This document shows, piece after piece, positions 34,344 through 42,010 of a DNA stretch of 56,399 nt. The notes beneath the pieces were generated by a model. It saw only the letters and a list, made by a program, of their open reading frames with translations, ran no database searches and had not been told where the DNA came from. A program made the position numbers and the translations under genes. Origin of the DNA: Frateuria sp. Soil773 (lineage in GTDB: Bacteria > Pseudomonadota > Gammaproteobacteria > Xanthomonadales > Rhodanobacteraceae); assembly GCF_001428405.1 (NCBI RefSeq), contig NZ_LMSL01000002.1:423987-480385 (forward strand). The letters run 5' to 3'. Position 1 is the first letter of the stretch, and each line of letters begins with the position of its first letter.

Positions 34344-35185
34344 GGTGAATGGCCCGTGCCGGGTATCGGGAAATTGAGCGTGAGCCAGCGCTCGATGCTG
34401 TCGAGCAGGCGCTGGCGGTCGCCGGCGAGGACGTAGGTGTGGTCGGCCTCGCGGTCGAAGGCGGTGCAGATGCCGGGGCGCTCGACCAGCCGCCCGAAGC
34501 ACTCGCGGAACTGGCTGGCGTGGTTGAAGTAGCGATTGATGCCGCCGCTGTAGATCAGGCACAGCCTGAGGCCGCGGTCGAGCATGCCGGCGAGGTCGGC
34601 GCGCACCACCGGCCGCGGCAGCCGCTCCACCGCGAACACCGGCTCGCCGCGCGCCGCGGCGACCTGCCGGCGGCGCGCGAGGAGGCGCCACCAGCGGCGC
34701 GGATCGACCAGCTTCGGCAGGGTGTGGCGCAGGTGGAAGCCAGCCGTGCGGTAGGCGTAGCCGTCGAGGAACACCGCGCCGGCCACCTTCGCATCGGTGC
34801 AGGCCACCGTATGCGCGTTCTGCGCGCCGGAGCACAGCCCCACCAGCACGAAGCGGCTGCAGCCGGCCTGCCGCTGCAGCAGGTCCATCGCGTCGCCGGC
34901 ATCGGCGCACACCTGCGCGGTGCGCGTGCGCGATTCGCCGCTGGCGCCGCTGTCGCCCACGGTGGAGAGGTCGAAGCGCAGCGTCGGATAGCCGCAGGCA
35001 TTGAGCCGGCGGGTCAGTTCCACGTGCAGGCGGAACGGCCCGATCCGGTGCACCAGCCCGGCGTTCAGAACGATCACGCCGACCGGCTCCAACGCCTCCG
35101 GCACGTTCGCCGGCCGCCTGTCCGGCATGCCGGCGATGCCGACCAGGTGATGCGCGCGCCCGAAGCGGAAAGCCTGCTCGCGCAT
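34340..35185 (-). CDS. Alpha/beta hydrolase, exosortase-locus hydrolase 1-like (TIGR03100 type)
   Basis: 281 residues. The alpha/beta-hydrolase core is visible: GVIVLNAGLVHRIGPFRLHV, LRFDLSTVGDSG, and the nucleophile elbow VLVGLCSGAQNAH. The elbow is G-x-C-x-G, so the nucleophile would be cysteine, as in dienelactone-hydrolase-like enzymes. A late DHTYVL supplies a candidate histidine. It resembles hydrolase 1 of PEP-CTERM/XrtA EPS loci, and such loci usually carry it beside hydrolase 2, as here. Substrate unknown. Acyl-thioester or ester hydrolysis connected with the NRPS-PKS line is conceivable. Overlaps by ATGA at both ends. Confidence 0.82.
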   Translation of the reverse strand: MREQAFRFGRAHHLVGIAGMPDRRPANVPEALEPVGVIVLNAGLVHRIGPFRLHVELTRRLNACGYPTLRFDLSTVGDSGASGESRTRTAQVCADAGDAMDLLQRQAGCSRFVLVGLCSGAQNAHTVACTDAKVAGAVFLDGYAYRTAGFHLRHTLPKLVDPRRWWRLLARRRQVAAARGEPVFAVERLPRPVVRADLAGMLDRGLRLCLIYSGGINRYFNHASQFRECFGRLVERPGICTAFDREADHTYVLAGDRQRLLDSIERWLTLNFPIPGTGHSP

Positions 35186-35973
35186 CACGCCGGCTCCCGC
35201 AGGTGGTTGGCGACGGCCTGGATCAGCGGGCGCGACAGGATCGCCTGCTCCAGCCGGGCCAGGTCGTCCCACGGCGTCGCCGAAAGGGTCCGCACGCGCT
35301 CCGCGCCGAGGCCGAGGCGATCCCACGGGCGCGGCGCGGCGGGGCCCAGCGAATCGAGCAGCAGGGCCGGCACCGGGACCGGTGCCGGCCGCAGCCCGGC
35401 GAGCTGCCGGCGCAGCCGGTCGCTCACGGCGAAGCCCGTCCACTGTCCGGCGGCGGCGGCTGGCGGGCGCGGCGCGCCGAAGCGCTTCGGGTCCACCCGC
35501 AGTTCGTCCTGCAAGGCGTCGAGCCGGGCGATGTACGCGTCGCCGTCGAGCACCGGGTCCCACAGCACCAGCCCCGCGAAGTGGGCCGGCGATGCGGCCT
35601 CCAGCGCGATGCTGCCGCCCAGGCGCGCGCCGAACGCAACCACCTGCGCCACCGAGCTGCGCCGGCGCAGCTCGGCGGCGGCGGCCTGGGTGTCGGCGAT
35701 GCAGCGCAGCCAGTCCACCTCGGCGCTGGCGCCGGCCGAATCGCCGCAGCCGTAGTAGTCGAAGCGCAGCACGGCCATGCCCTCGGCGGCCAGCGCGTGG
35801 GCCAGTTGGCGGTAGATCCGGTGGCAGCGGATCTGCTCCTGGCCGAGCGGCGCGCACAGCAGCACCGCCTTGCCGGCGCGGCCGCCGGGCGCGTGGTACA
35901 GGCCGAACAGCTCTCCGCCTTCGCCGAAGTACAGCGGCCGCTCGGCTTCCAGTGGCGTCGCCATCAGGGTCAT
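35185..35973 (-). CDS. Alpha/beta hydrolase-fold protein, exosortase-locus hydrolase 2-like (TIGR03101 type)
   Basis: 262 residues. It has AVLLCAPLGQEQIRCHRIYR, VLRFDYYGCGDSAG (oxyanion and strand region), and an elbow VVAFGARLGGSIALEAA in which the nucleophile position is Arg rather than Ser or Cys. No convincing catalytic histidine is present near the C-terminus. This matches hydrolase 2 of exosortase-associated EPS loci, which may be a non-catalytic partner. It is coupled by ATGA overlaps to the EpsL-like barrel upstream and hydrolase 1 downstream, suggesting the two hydrolase-fold proteins act as a pair. Confidence 0.82.
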   Translation of the reverse strand: MTLMATPLEAERPLYFGEGGELFGLYHAPGGRAGKAVLLCAPLGQEQIRCHRIYRQLAHALAAEGMAVLRFDYYGCGDSAGASAEVDWLRCIADTQAAAAELRRRSSVAQVVAFGARLGGSIALEAASPAHFAGLVLWDPVLDGDAYIARLDALQDELRVDPKRFGAPRPPAAAAGQWTGFAVSDRLRRQLAGLRPAPVPVPALLLDSLGPAAPRPWDRLGLGAERVRTLSATPWDDLARLEQAILSRPLIQAVANHLREPA

Positions 35974-37268
35974 CGCCGGTACGCCACGCCGAAGAAGATC
36001 TCGGTCTCGCGGTAGCTCTGCTCCGCCGCGTTGCTGTTGCGCCGCTGCCGGATCACCGAGGCGTGCCAGCTCCAGTGCGGGGTCCACTGCTGGCTCAGGT
36101 CGAGGCCGAGGCGGATGGTGCGGTCGCGGCGGTCGAGCCGGCTGTAGTCCATCCGCTCGCCGTTGGCGAAGGCCGATAGGGTGAGCGTGGGCCGCAGCCG
36201 GTAGGCCAGGCCCATGCCGACGCCGCGGCTGGTCTGGTCGAGCGTGCGGTCGTTGAGGTAGTGCAGCTTGCCGTAAATCGGCGTCACCGACAGGGTCAGG
36301 CGCTCGTCGTGGAAGGCGTACGTGGCCTCCACCCGGCGGTCCAGGTAGACCTGGGCGTTGATCACCGCGTTGCCGGTGCCGATCGCGCCGCCGCTGGCGC
36401 TGCTGACGGCCATGTCCAGCGGCTGCATCAGGTCCTGCGCGGCGTCGGAATACTGGTAGACGCCGGCCAGGGTGAACGTGCTGCGCAGCGTCGGCCGCCA
36501 GTCCAGGGTCAGCCGCGCCAGCGGCTTGGACTGGTCCGGCGCGTGCGAGAAATCCAGCCGCGACCAGCCCAGCAGCACGTCGGCGTCGAACCGCGCCAGC
36601 TTGCTGGTGTAGCGCAGGTAGGCTTCGGTGCGGTCGAAATCGAGGTCGGCGTGGTTGTCGAAGCGCACGCGCTGCGCCTCGACGTTGAACGAAAGCTGCG
36701 CGGTCGGGCCGAGCGCCCGGTACACCCGGAACGCGGCCAGCCCGCGCGAGGAATCGAACTCGTCCACCTTCGACGCGTAGCTGTCGATGTAGCGCAGCTC
36801 GGCCTGCGCGGTGAGGGCGTTGCCGAAGCGCAGGTGCAAGGTCGGCCCGAGCGACAGCACATTGGTCTGCTGCAGGTTGTTCGGCCCGTTGCTCACCAGC
36901 GTGTCGATCGGCTGCACGCCGGCGTAGTCCTCCACGCTGAAGTCCAGCCGCTGCGGCAGCACCGTCCAGTTGCCCTGGCCGGCGAGCTGGGTGCGCGTCT
37001 GGTTGTCGAAGCGGCCGCCGAGGTAGTCGCGGTATTCCAGGTTGCCGACCACGCTGGCCTGCAGCACCGAGCCCTGCTGGCGGTAGGCGAAGCCGATGCC
37101 CGGCGTGAGCACGTTCTGGCTGACCGGGTTGTTCGGGCTCAGGGTGATGTTGTTGCTGTGCTCGAGGTCGGCATACACGGTGTAGTCGAGCTGCGCCGCG
37201 CACAGCACGCCCGGCGCGACGGCGAGCGCGAACGCCACGGCGCGAGCGAGCGTGATGGATGCCGGCAT
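35970..37268 (-). CDS. Outer-membrane beta-barrel EPS export protein (EpsL-like)
   Basis: 432 residues. The signal peptide is MPASITLARAVAFALAVAPG ending near VLCA. The mature protein consists of alternating amphipathic strands with aromatic girdles (LDYTVYADLEHSNNITLSPN, FDADVLLGWSRLDFSH, FTLAGVYQYSDA) and ends YRETEIFFGVAYRR, a beta-barrel-like terminus. It corresponds to the outer-membrane proteins of PEP-CTERM-associated EPS loci (EpsL, TIGR03014/03016 type). These are thought to act with Wza or replace it in polymer export. ATG 37268 is chosen over the in-frame 37292 because GGAGG is correctly placed and the signal peptide starts there. Confidence 0.85.
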   Translation of the reverse strand: MPASITLARAVAFALAVAPGVLCAAQLDYTVYADLEHSNNITLSPNNPVSQNVLTPGIGFAYRQQGSVLQASVVGNLEYRDYLGGRFDNQTRTQLAGQGNWTVLPQRLDFSVEDYAGVQPIDTLVSNGPNNLQQTNVLSLGPTLHLRFGNALTAQAELRYIDSYASKVDEFDSSRGLAAFRVYRALGPTAQLSFNVEAQRVRFDNHADLDFDRTEAYLRYTSKLARFDADVLLGWSRLDFSHAPDQSKPLARLTLDWRPTLRSTFTLAGVYQYSDAAQDLMQPLDMAVSSASGGAIGTGNAVINAQVYLDRRVEATYAFHDERLTLSVTPIYGKLHYLNDRTLDQTSRGVGMGLAYRLRPTLTLSAFANGERMDYSRLDRRDRTIRLGLDLSQQWTPHWSWHASVIRQRRNSNAAEQSYRETEIFFGVAYRR

Positions 37269-37329
37269 GTTCCCTCCGCCTGGATGGGTCATGGTTGAAC
37301 CGCTGTCGAAATCGATGCCTGACGCCGCT

Positions 37330-38103
37330 TCAGGCCGCCTTGTTGAACACCACGCCGGCCAGCTTGTCCGGCTCGAAGTTGGCGACGGCCTGGCTGATCG
37401 CCGCCGGCGTGTCGCGCCCGTAGCCGGCCACCACCACCACGAAATCGGCCAGGTCCGAGAGGATGCGGGCGTCCGGCGAGCCCTTGATCGCCGGCCCGTC
37501 GAGGAACAGGTAGCGGTCCGGGTAGCGGCAGCGCAGCGAGTCGAGCACGGTGCGCATGCGCGACGAGGAGAAGTACTCGCCGCCGTTCTCGCGCGCGCGG
37601 CCGGCCGGGATCAGGCGCAGGCGCGGGATGCCGGTGTGGTACAGGATCGGCTCGATGCCCAGCGCCGGGTGCTCGAGCAGGTCGATCAGGCCGCCCTTGG
37701 CCGGGTCCACGCCCAGCGCCTTCTGCTGGTTGGGGTAGCGCAGGTTGCAGTCGATCAGCAGGCTGGTCTTGGCCTCGTCGAAGGCGAATGCCGCCGCCAG
37801 GTTGCGCGCGACGAAGCTGCCGCCCGAGCGCGGGCTCACCGGCACCACCAGGGTCACGAAGTTCTGCTGGCCGGCGAGCCCGAGCAGGCGCGTGCGGATC
37901 TCGCGGAACGCGTCGGACTGCCGGCGCACCGAATCCTCGCGGTGGATCAGCCGCCGCTGCTCGAGCTGCAGCGGCACCAGCGCGCCGCGCTCGTGCATAC
38001 GCGCGATCGAATGGCCCGCGTGCGGGCCGAACCCGTTCGCCGCCGCCTCCAGCACGTCGCTGACGCGCTCGGACAATGCCCTCGTACCGTCATGGTTCTT
38101 CAT
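37330..38103 (-). CDS. BY-kinase-like ATPase (XrtA-associated type) with degenerate P-loop
   Basis: 257 residues. The fold follows the cytoplasmic partner of Wzc-type chain-length proteins: DAFREIRTRLLGLAGQQ, then VVPVSPRSGGSFVARNLAAA, LLIDCNLRYPNQQKALGV, GLIDLL and YLFLDGPAIKGSPDARILSD. The Walker A motif (normally GEGKT or similar) reads PRSGGS, so the invariant lysine is absent. Walker A-prime has N where the second acidic residue usually stands. No C-terminal tyrosine cluster is present (it ends VVFNKAA). It may regulate polymerisation without kinase activity. ATG 38103 is preferred because GAAGGG lies 6 nt upstream. ATG 38109 would overlap the previous stop. Confidence 0.82.
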   Translation of the reverse strand: MKNHDGTRALSERVSDVLEAAANGFGPHAGHSIARMHERGALVPLQLEQRRLIHREDSVRRQSDAFREIRTRLLGLAGQQNFVTLVVPVSPRSGGSFVARNLAAAFAFDEAKTSLLIDCNLRYPNQQKALGVDPAKGGLIDLLEHPALGIEPILYHTGIPRLRLIPAGRARENGGEYFSSSRMRTVLDSLRCRYPDRYLFLDGPAIKGSPDARILSDLADFVVVVAGYGRDTPAAISQAVANFEPDKLAGVVFNKAA

Positions 38104-38105
38104 GG

Positions 38106-39653
38106 TCATCCCTTCAGCCTGAGCCAGAACAGGGTCAGATAGACCGCGGCCACGCCCGCGACGATGAGCACCAGCAGGAGGTTGCTCAGGTGCTCGTGGC
38201 GGCGGTCGCGCGGCGTGGGGTAGAACGGGATCGTCGCCAGCACCGCCATGCCGGTGGCGCGCTCCAGTTGCCGCACCGAGCGCACGCGCGGGTCGAAGCG
38301 CGCGATGGCGAACAGCAGGCCCAGCGGAATCGCCAGGGACAGGCCGATGCCGGCCAGCCCGAAGTGCATGAAGCGCAGGCCGGTCGGGGTCAGCGGCATC
38401 AGCGCGGGGTTCTGGATCAGGAAGGTGAGCCCGCGCTGCTCGGCGTCCAGGTTCATCGACACGCGCGCGTTCTCGCGGCGCTTGAGCAGGTCCTGGTAGA
38501 CGTCGCGGTTCACGGTGTAGTCGCGGGTCAGCTCGGAGGTCACGTTCTCCGAGTTGGCGATGCGCTTGCTGCGCTCCAGCTCCGACTGCAGCATCGACTC
38601 GCTCGCCCCCATCCGCGCCGCGGTCGCGGCGATGTCGCCGCGCGCGGCGGCGAGCTGGGTGCGCAACTGCTGGTAGAGCGGGTTCATCTGCACGCCGCTG
38701 TCCAGCACGCCGGGCACGCCGGCCAGCGCGGCGCCCTGCCGGCGCTGCGCCGACTGCGCGAGCTGCTGGCGCAGGTCCTGCATCTGGTGGCGGATGCGGA
38801 TCACGTCGGGGTATTCGTCGGTGTAGGTCAGCAGCAGCTTGTCGAGCTGGCCCTGCAGTTCGGCGAGCTGGGTCTGGTAGATGCCCTGGGTGGTCTGCAC
38901 CGCGTTGACCTCGGATTCGCCGGACAACTGCGCCTCCAGCGAGGCCGCCTGCGAGCGCTTCTCCATCAGGTCCATCCGGGTGTTCTCGATCTGCGTGCGC
39001 AACTGCCCGATCCGCGCGTTGGTGTCGGTCTCGCTGCCGGGGCGCGCGTCGGCGTTGGCTTCGCGGTAGCGCTTGAGCTTGTCCTCGGCGTCGGTCAGCT
39101 TCTGCCGGTAGGCCTCCACCTGGCTGTCGATGAACTCGTACGCCTCGCGGCTCTCGCGCTGCTTGGAGGCCAGGCTTTCGCTGATGAACAACTGGGCGAA
39201 GCGGCGGGCGACCGCGAAGGCGCGCTTCGGGTCGGAGTCGAAATAGCGGATCGTGATCAGGTTGTCGCGCGTGAACTGGACCTGGGTGCGCCCCTTGATG
39301 CCTTCGATCAGCCGGTCCTGCTCGACCGGGGTCGGGTGCGTGGCCATCCAGCCGCCGCTGGCGAGGATCTCGTCCATCACCTTGCGGCTGAAGATCACGT
39401 CGCGCGCGATGCCGGCGCGGTTCTTGTTCCCGGTCGGCGAGGCGACCCCCTCCATCAGCGGCGTGATGATGCTGCTCTCCTGCGCCAGGATGGTGGTGGA
39501 CGCCTCGTATTTCTTCGGCCACAGCAGGCCGACGCCCAGCGCGGCCAGCGCGATCGCCGCGAACGCCAGCGCCAGCGCCAGCCGGTGGCGCTTCGCTTCG
39601 CTCGCCAGCACCGGCAGCATGTCGCCGAAAGGCACGAGTTCCCCGCTCATCAT
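38106..39653 (-). CDS. EPS chain-length determinant / Wzc-type membrane protein
   Basis: 515 residues. It has two flanking membrane helices (ALALAFAAIALAALGVGLLW near residue 30 and LLVLIVAGVAAVYLTLFWLR at the end), plus another near 440. A long periplasmic coiled-coil region lies between (QVEAYRQKLTDAEDKLKRYR, NTRMDLMEKRSQAASLEAQL). The Wzz start motif KKYEASTTILAQESSI and the pre-TM2 segment NPALMPLTPTGLRF mark the family; the pattern is that of the XrtA-system chain-length determinant. It would control polymer length together with the adjacent ATPase-like protein. It starts at ATG-ATG with GGGGAG upstream and lies 25 nt after wza. Confidence 0.9.
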   Translation of the reverse strand: MMSGELVPFGDMLPVLASEAKRHRLALALAFAAIALAALGVGLLWPKKYEASTTILAQESSIITPLMEGVASPTGNKNRAGIARDVIFSRKVMDEILASGGWMATHPTPVEQDRLIEGIKGRTQVQFTRDNLITIRYFDSDPKRAFAVARRFAQLFISESLASKQRESREAYEFIDSQVEAYRQKLTDAEDKLKRYREANADARPGSETDTNARIGQLRTQIENTRMDLMEKRSQAASLEAQLSGESEVNAVQTTQGIYQTQLAELQGQLDKLLLTYTDEYPDVIRIRHQMQDLRQQLAQSAQRRQGAALAGVPGVLDSGVQMNPLYQQLRTQLAAARGDIAATAARMGASESMLQSELERSKRIANSENVTSELTRDYTVNRDVYQDLLKRRENARVSMNLDAEQRGLTFLIQNPALMPLTPTGLRFMHFGLAGIGLSLAIPLGLLFAIARFDPRVRSVRQLERATGMAVLATIPFYPTPRDRRHEHLSNLLLVLIVAGVAAVYLTLFWLRLKG

Positions 39654-39678
39654 TCTTCTCCCCTCGCCGCTGCCGGCG

Positions 39679-40302
39679 TCAGAACGTGCGCTGCGGCACC
39701 GTGATCACGTCGCCCGGCTGCACCGGGTAGTTGTTCGCCAGGTCGCCCTGCTGGAGGATCTTCTCCAGCCGCACCGCGTACGACGCGGTGGTGCCGCCGT
39801 CGCCCTTGCGGTACAGCTCGGTGCGGTCGGGCGCGGCGAATTCGGTGGTGCCGCCGGCGGCCAGCACCGCGTCGAGCACGGTCATGCCCTGCCGGTAGGG
39901 GATCGAGATCGGGCTGCGCACGGCGCCGGTCACCCGCACGCGGGACAGGTATTCGTGGCTGCGCAGGGCGGTGAGGATCACCGCCACCTGCGGATCGCGC
40001 ACGAACGACTGCAGCCGGCCCTTGATCTCGGTGGAGACCTCCTCGGGCGTCTTGCCGCCGGCCACCACGTCGCCGATCAGCGGCACGGTGATCCGGCCGT
40101 CCGGCCGCACCGGCACGCTCACGCTGAGGTCCGGGTTGTGCCACACGGTGATCTGCAACTGGTCGTCCACGCCGATGCGGTAGGTGCCCACCGCCTGCGC
40201 ATCGGCGCTGATCGCCGGCGGCGCGCCCGTCCCGCCGCCGGTGGCGCACGCGGCCAGCAACAGGGCAAGGCAGGTCGCGGGAAGGCGGGCTAGGATCTTC
40301 AT
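39679..40302 (-). CDS. Wza-like polysaccharide export lipoprotein
   Basis: 207 residues. It has a lipoprotein signal (LPATCLALLLAACATGG, lipobox LAAC). The polysaccharide export (Poly_export) domain starts YRIGVDDQLQITVWHNPDLS and continues VPVRPDGRITVPLIGDVVAG. A SLBB repeat follows with VTGAVRSPISIPYRQGMTVL and ends PVQPGDVITVPQRTF. At this short length it lacks the C-terminal transmembrane helix of E. coli Wza. The EpsL-like barrel may therefore supply the outer-membrane pore (inference). It is the first gene of the minus-strand operon, with AGGGGA 6 nt from the ATG and a CRP/Clp-like palindrome just upstream. Confidence 0.92.
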   Translation of the reverse strand: MKILARLPATCLALLLAACATGGGTGAPPAISADAQAVGTYRIGVDDQLQITVWHNPDLSVSVPVRPDGRITVPLIGDVVAGGKTPEEVSTEIKGRLQSFVRDPQVAVILTALRSHEYLSRVRVTGAVRSPISIPYRQGMTVLDAVLAAGGTTEFAAPDRTELYRKGDGGTTASYAVRLEKILQQGDLANNYPVQPGDVITVPQRTF

Positions 40303-40329
40303 GGGAGTCCCCTGACTGCGGCGAAATAA

Positions 40330-40345
40330 TGTGATGCAAATCACA
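40330..40345 (-). promoter_or_regulatory. Consensus CRP/Clp-type binding site upstream of wza
   Basis: TGTGA-TGCAAA-TCACA is a perfect match to the CRP half-sites with the canonical 6-bp spacer. Flanking A/T bases (AA before, AT after) also fit. The centre is 36 bp upstream of the wza ATG. In Xanthomonas the CRP homologue Clp, which is sensitive to cyclic di-GMP, controls EPS genes, so control of this operon is plausible. The site is close to the start codon, so it may repress, or it may activate only from an unmapped upstream arrangement. No clear -10/-35 pair could be assigned. Confidence 0.65.
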
Positions 40346-40972
40346 ATACTCCCGTCATGAAGACTCTTGACAAATCCATTCGTTCTATGACTTAAGGCAT
40401 CTATACCCCGCCCGCCCAGGCCGCTTTGCGCGGCGCCCGCGCGACGCCGCTACGGCGTAGGCGGTATCGCCCGGAAACCCCCTCGCAACAGACCTGCCCG
40501 TTCGAGACGAGGCAGCATGGAAGGATCGAGGCACCAGAACCGGCATCGCGCGATGCCGCACGTACCAGACCCAAGGCCGCGCCCAGCCGCGAAAGCAGGA
40601 TCGCCGGAATGGCCTGCGCGAAGCGCCCCCGGATGCGGAGGCCGAACGACACACGCCCCGGCGGGACACCGGGAACGGCCGTCCATGGCCGCCCCCGGCG
40701 CCACGACCACGCAGGCCCGATCGGCAGGGCCCGCCGACGCCAGCGCCGCCTACGTCAGGACCGGCTCATCGCCGAAGATCCCTGGCCCGGTTAGCGGATT
40801 CCGGTCACCGCTGATCAGGCATCCGGTTTGGTTGTGCATACTGCCGGTGTTGAGCAACAGGCCGGTTCTGCGCAGGTAGGCCAGCTTGGCGAGAGGGTAA
40901 GACGCGGGATAGGAGACTCCAGGAGGAAGTGCTCGCTTCATGCGCATTTGGACCGCGACCGGTCCAAGAGAG
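40346..40972. other. Gene-free stretch between the EPS export operon and the Rhs-toxin patch
   Basis: About 630 nt. A TTGACA at 40367-40372 has no good -10 partner on the plus strand. Short open frames exist (for example minus 40401-40652 and 40750-40947), but they have no recognisable domain or ribosome site. The centre is GC-rich. Composition becomes less GC-rich towards 40800-40970, where the accessory genes begin. It may be remnant DNA at the island edge. Confidence 0.45.
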
Positions 40973-42010
40973 TCATTTGCCGTGTTCGGACCTGTAGCGA
41001 TCCACGCGCTCCAAATACTCCTTGTCGCCGGCCTGCGTGGGCGGAGCCCATCCCATCGCCCTCACCCTGTTCATGACCCGCGTATTGGCGCCGTAGAGAG
41101 CATTAAAATCCGCGCGCTGCATCGGCGGCAACGCCTCGGGGGTCAGGTGGTGAGTCAGGTAGCGATGGGTCAAAGTCAGGAAATAGGCATTCGCCTCATT
41201 TACGTATCCCGCCGCATTCTTCGGGTCGATCCGCTGCGCTAGCTTCGCCAGGCCGAGCAGATAGCCGGGCGGCCGCGTGTGCGCGTAGATGCCTTCCAGC
41301 GGTTCGAGCATCGCCGCGACGGTTTCCTGTGGCGTGGTGGTCCGCAGGTAGATCCCGCTTTGGATCGATAGCGGCGTGACATGCAGTTCGTTAATGTACT
41401 TGGAGTCGGGCGGCGAACCGGGATTGGTGGCCTCGATATTGAACCATCGTCCGTTGGCATCTTGGAGACGCGCAAATTCGTGCTGTGGTGCTTGGCTCAG
41501 AGTCATATTCAGGCCGAGCTTCTGGCCCAAGATGATCAGTAGTGTGGGCATCGACACGCAGTTGCCCTTACGTGTGCGCAGATACGTCGACACCAGCTTG
41601 TTCTGATATTTCGCGCCGAGCGGATCGTCCAGGTCATAGGAGAACGGGCGGTTGTTGTTCCACGGCCCGGGCGTGTAGATCACCTGCCCCAGTGCCGTCA
41701 TCACCTCGGTGGGAGGTGCGCCCTTCGACACTCGCGCCCGGACCAGATTGGCCCAGCTGTCCAGTTCCGCGTTAAAGGCCGTCGCGTCGAAGGAGGATTT
41801 GACCGCACGCTCAATGGCGGTCTGCACTTTTGCGTAGTCCACGCCATCCTGCGCGTTCGCCAATTGCTCCAAGACTTGGATGTTTGGATCGTTGGGGCTC
41901 GGAACGGTACCGGGCGTCTGAGTCCAGCCCCAAGGACTGGCCGCCATGAAGGCGATCACCCCCCAATGCATCGTACGATGCGCCCTTCTTTCGCGAGCAT
42001 GGATTGTCAT
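40973..42010 (-). CDS. Secreted transglutaminase-like protein
   Basis: 345 residues. A signal-like N-terminus (HWGVIAFMAASPWGWTQ) is followed by a helical region. The transglutaminase-like core reads RTRKGNCVSMPTLLIILGQK (catalytic Cys in GNC), APQHEFARLQDANGRWFNIE (His, then Asn/Glu) and ATNPGSPPDSKY. A TPR-like helical tail follows (LAKLAQRIDPKNAAGYVNEA, AYFLTLTHRYL). The order resembles SirB1-type transglutaminase-like domains. Catalysis could be protease-like or amide-forming, with target unknown. It starts by ATGA overlap with the preceding candidate immunity gene, so it is co-transcribed with the Rhs-type toxin. It may be another effector or a processing factor. Codon and base usage look less GC-biased than in the EPS genes. 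Confidence 0.72.
   Translation of the reverse strand: MTIHARERRAHRTMHWGVIAFMAASPWGWTQTPGTVPSPNDPNIQVLEQLANAQDGVDYAKVQTAIERAVKSSFDATAFNAELDSWANLVRARVSKGAPPTEVMTALGQVIYTPGPWNNNRPFSYDLDDPLGAKYQNKLVSTYLRTRKGNCVSMPTLLIILGQKLGLNMTLSQAPQHEFARLQDANGRWFNIEATNPGSPPDSKYINELHVTPLSIQSGIYLRTTTPQETVAAMLEPLEGIYAHTRPPGYLLGLAKLAQRIDPKNAAGYVNEANAYFLTLTHRYLTHHLTPEALPPMQRADFNALYGANTRVMNRVRAMGWAPPTQAGDKEYLERVDRYRSEHGK

Noticed and set aside
40336-40356. A possible sigma54 promoter near the CRP-like box (TTGCA on the minus strand)
   Set aside because: GG and GC dinucleotides are 13-14 nt apart instead of the required 10.
40367-40395. TTGACA on the plus strand as a promoter
   Set aside because: No acceptable -10 at 15-19 nt and no plus-strand gene downstream.
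40401-40652. An 83-residue minus-strand frame in the 40.3-41.0 kb gap
   Set aside because: No ribosome site, no recognisable domain, and overlapping frames of equal length exist on both strands.
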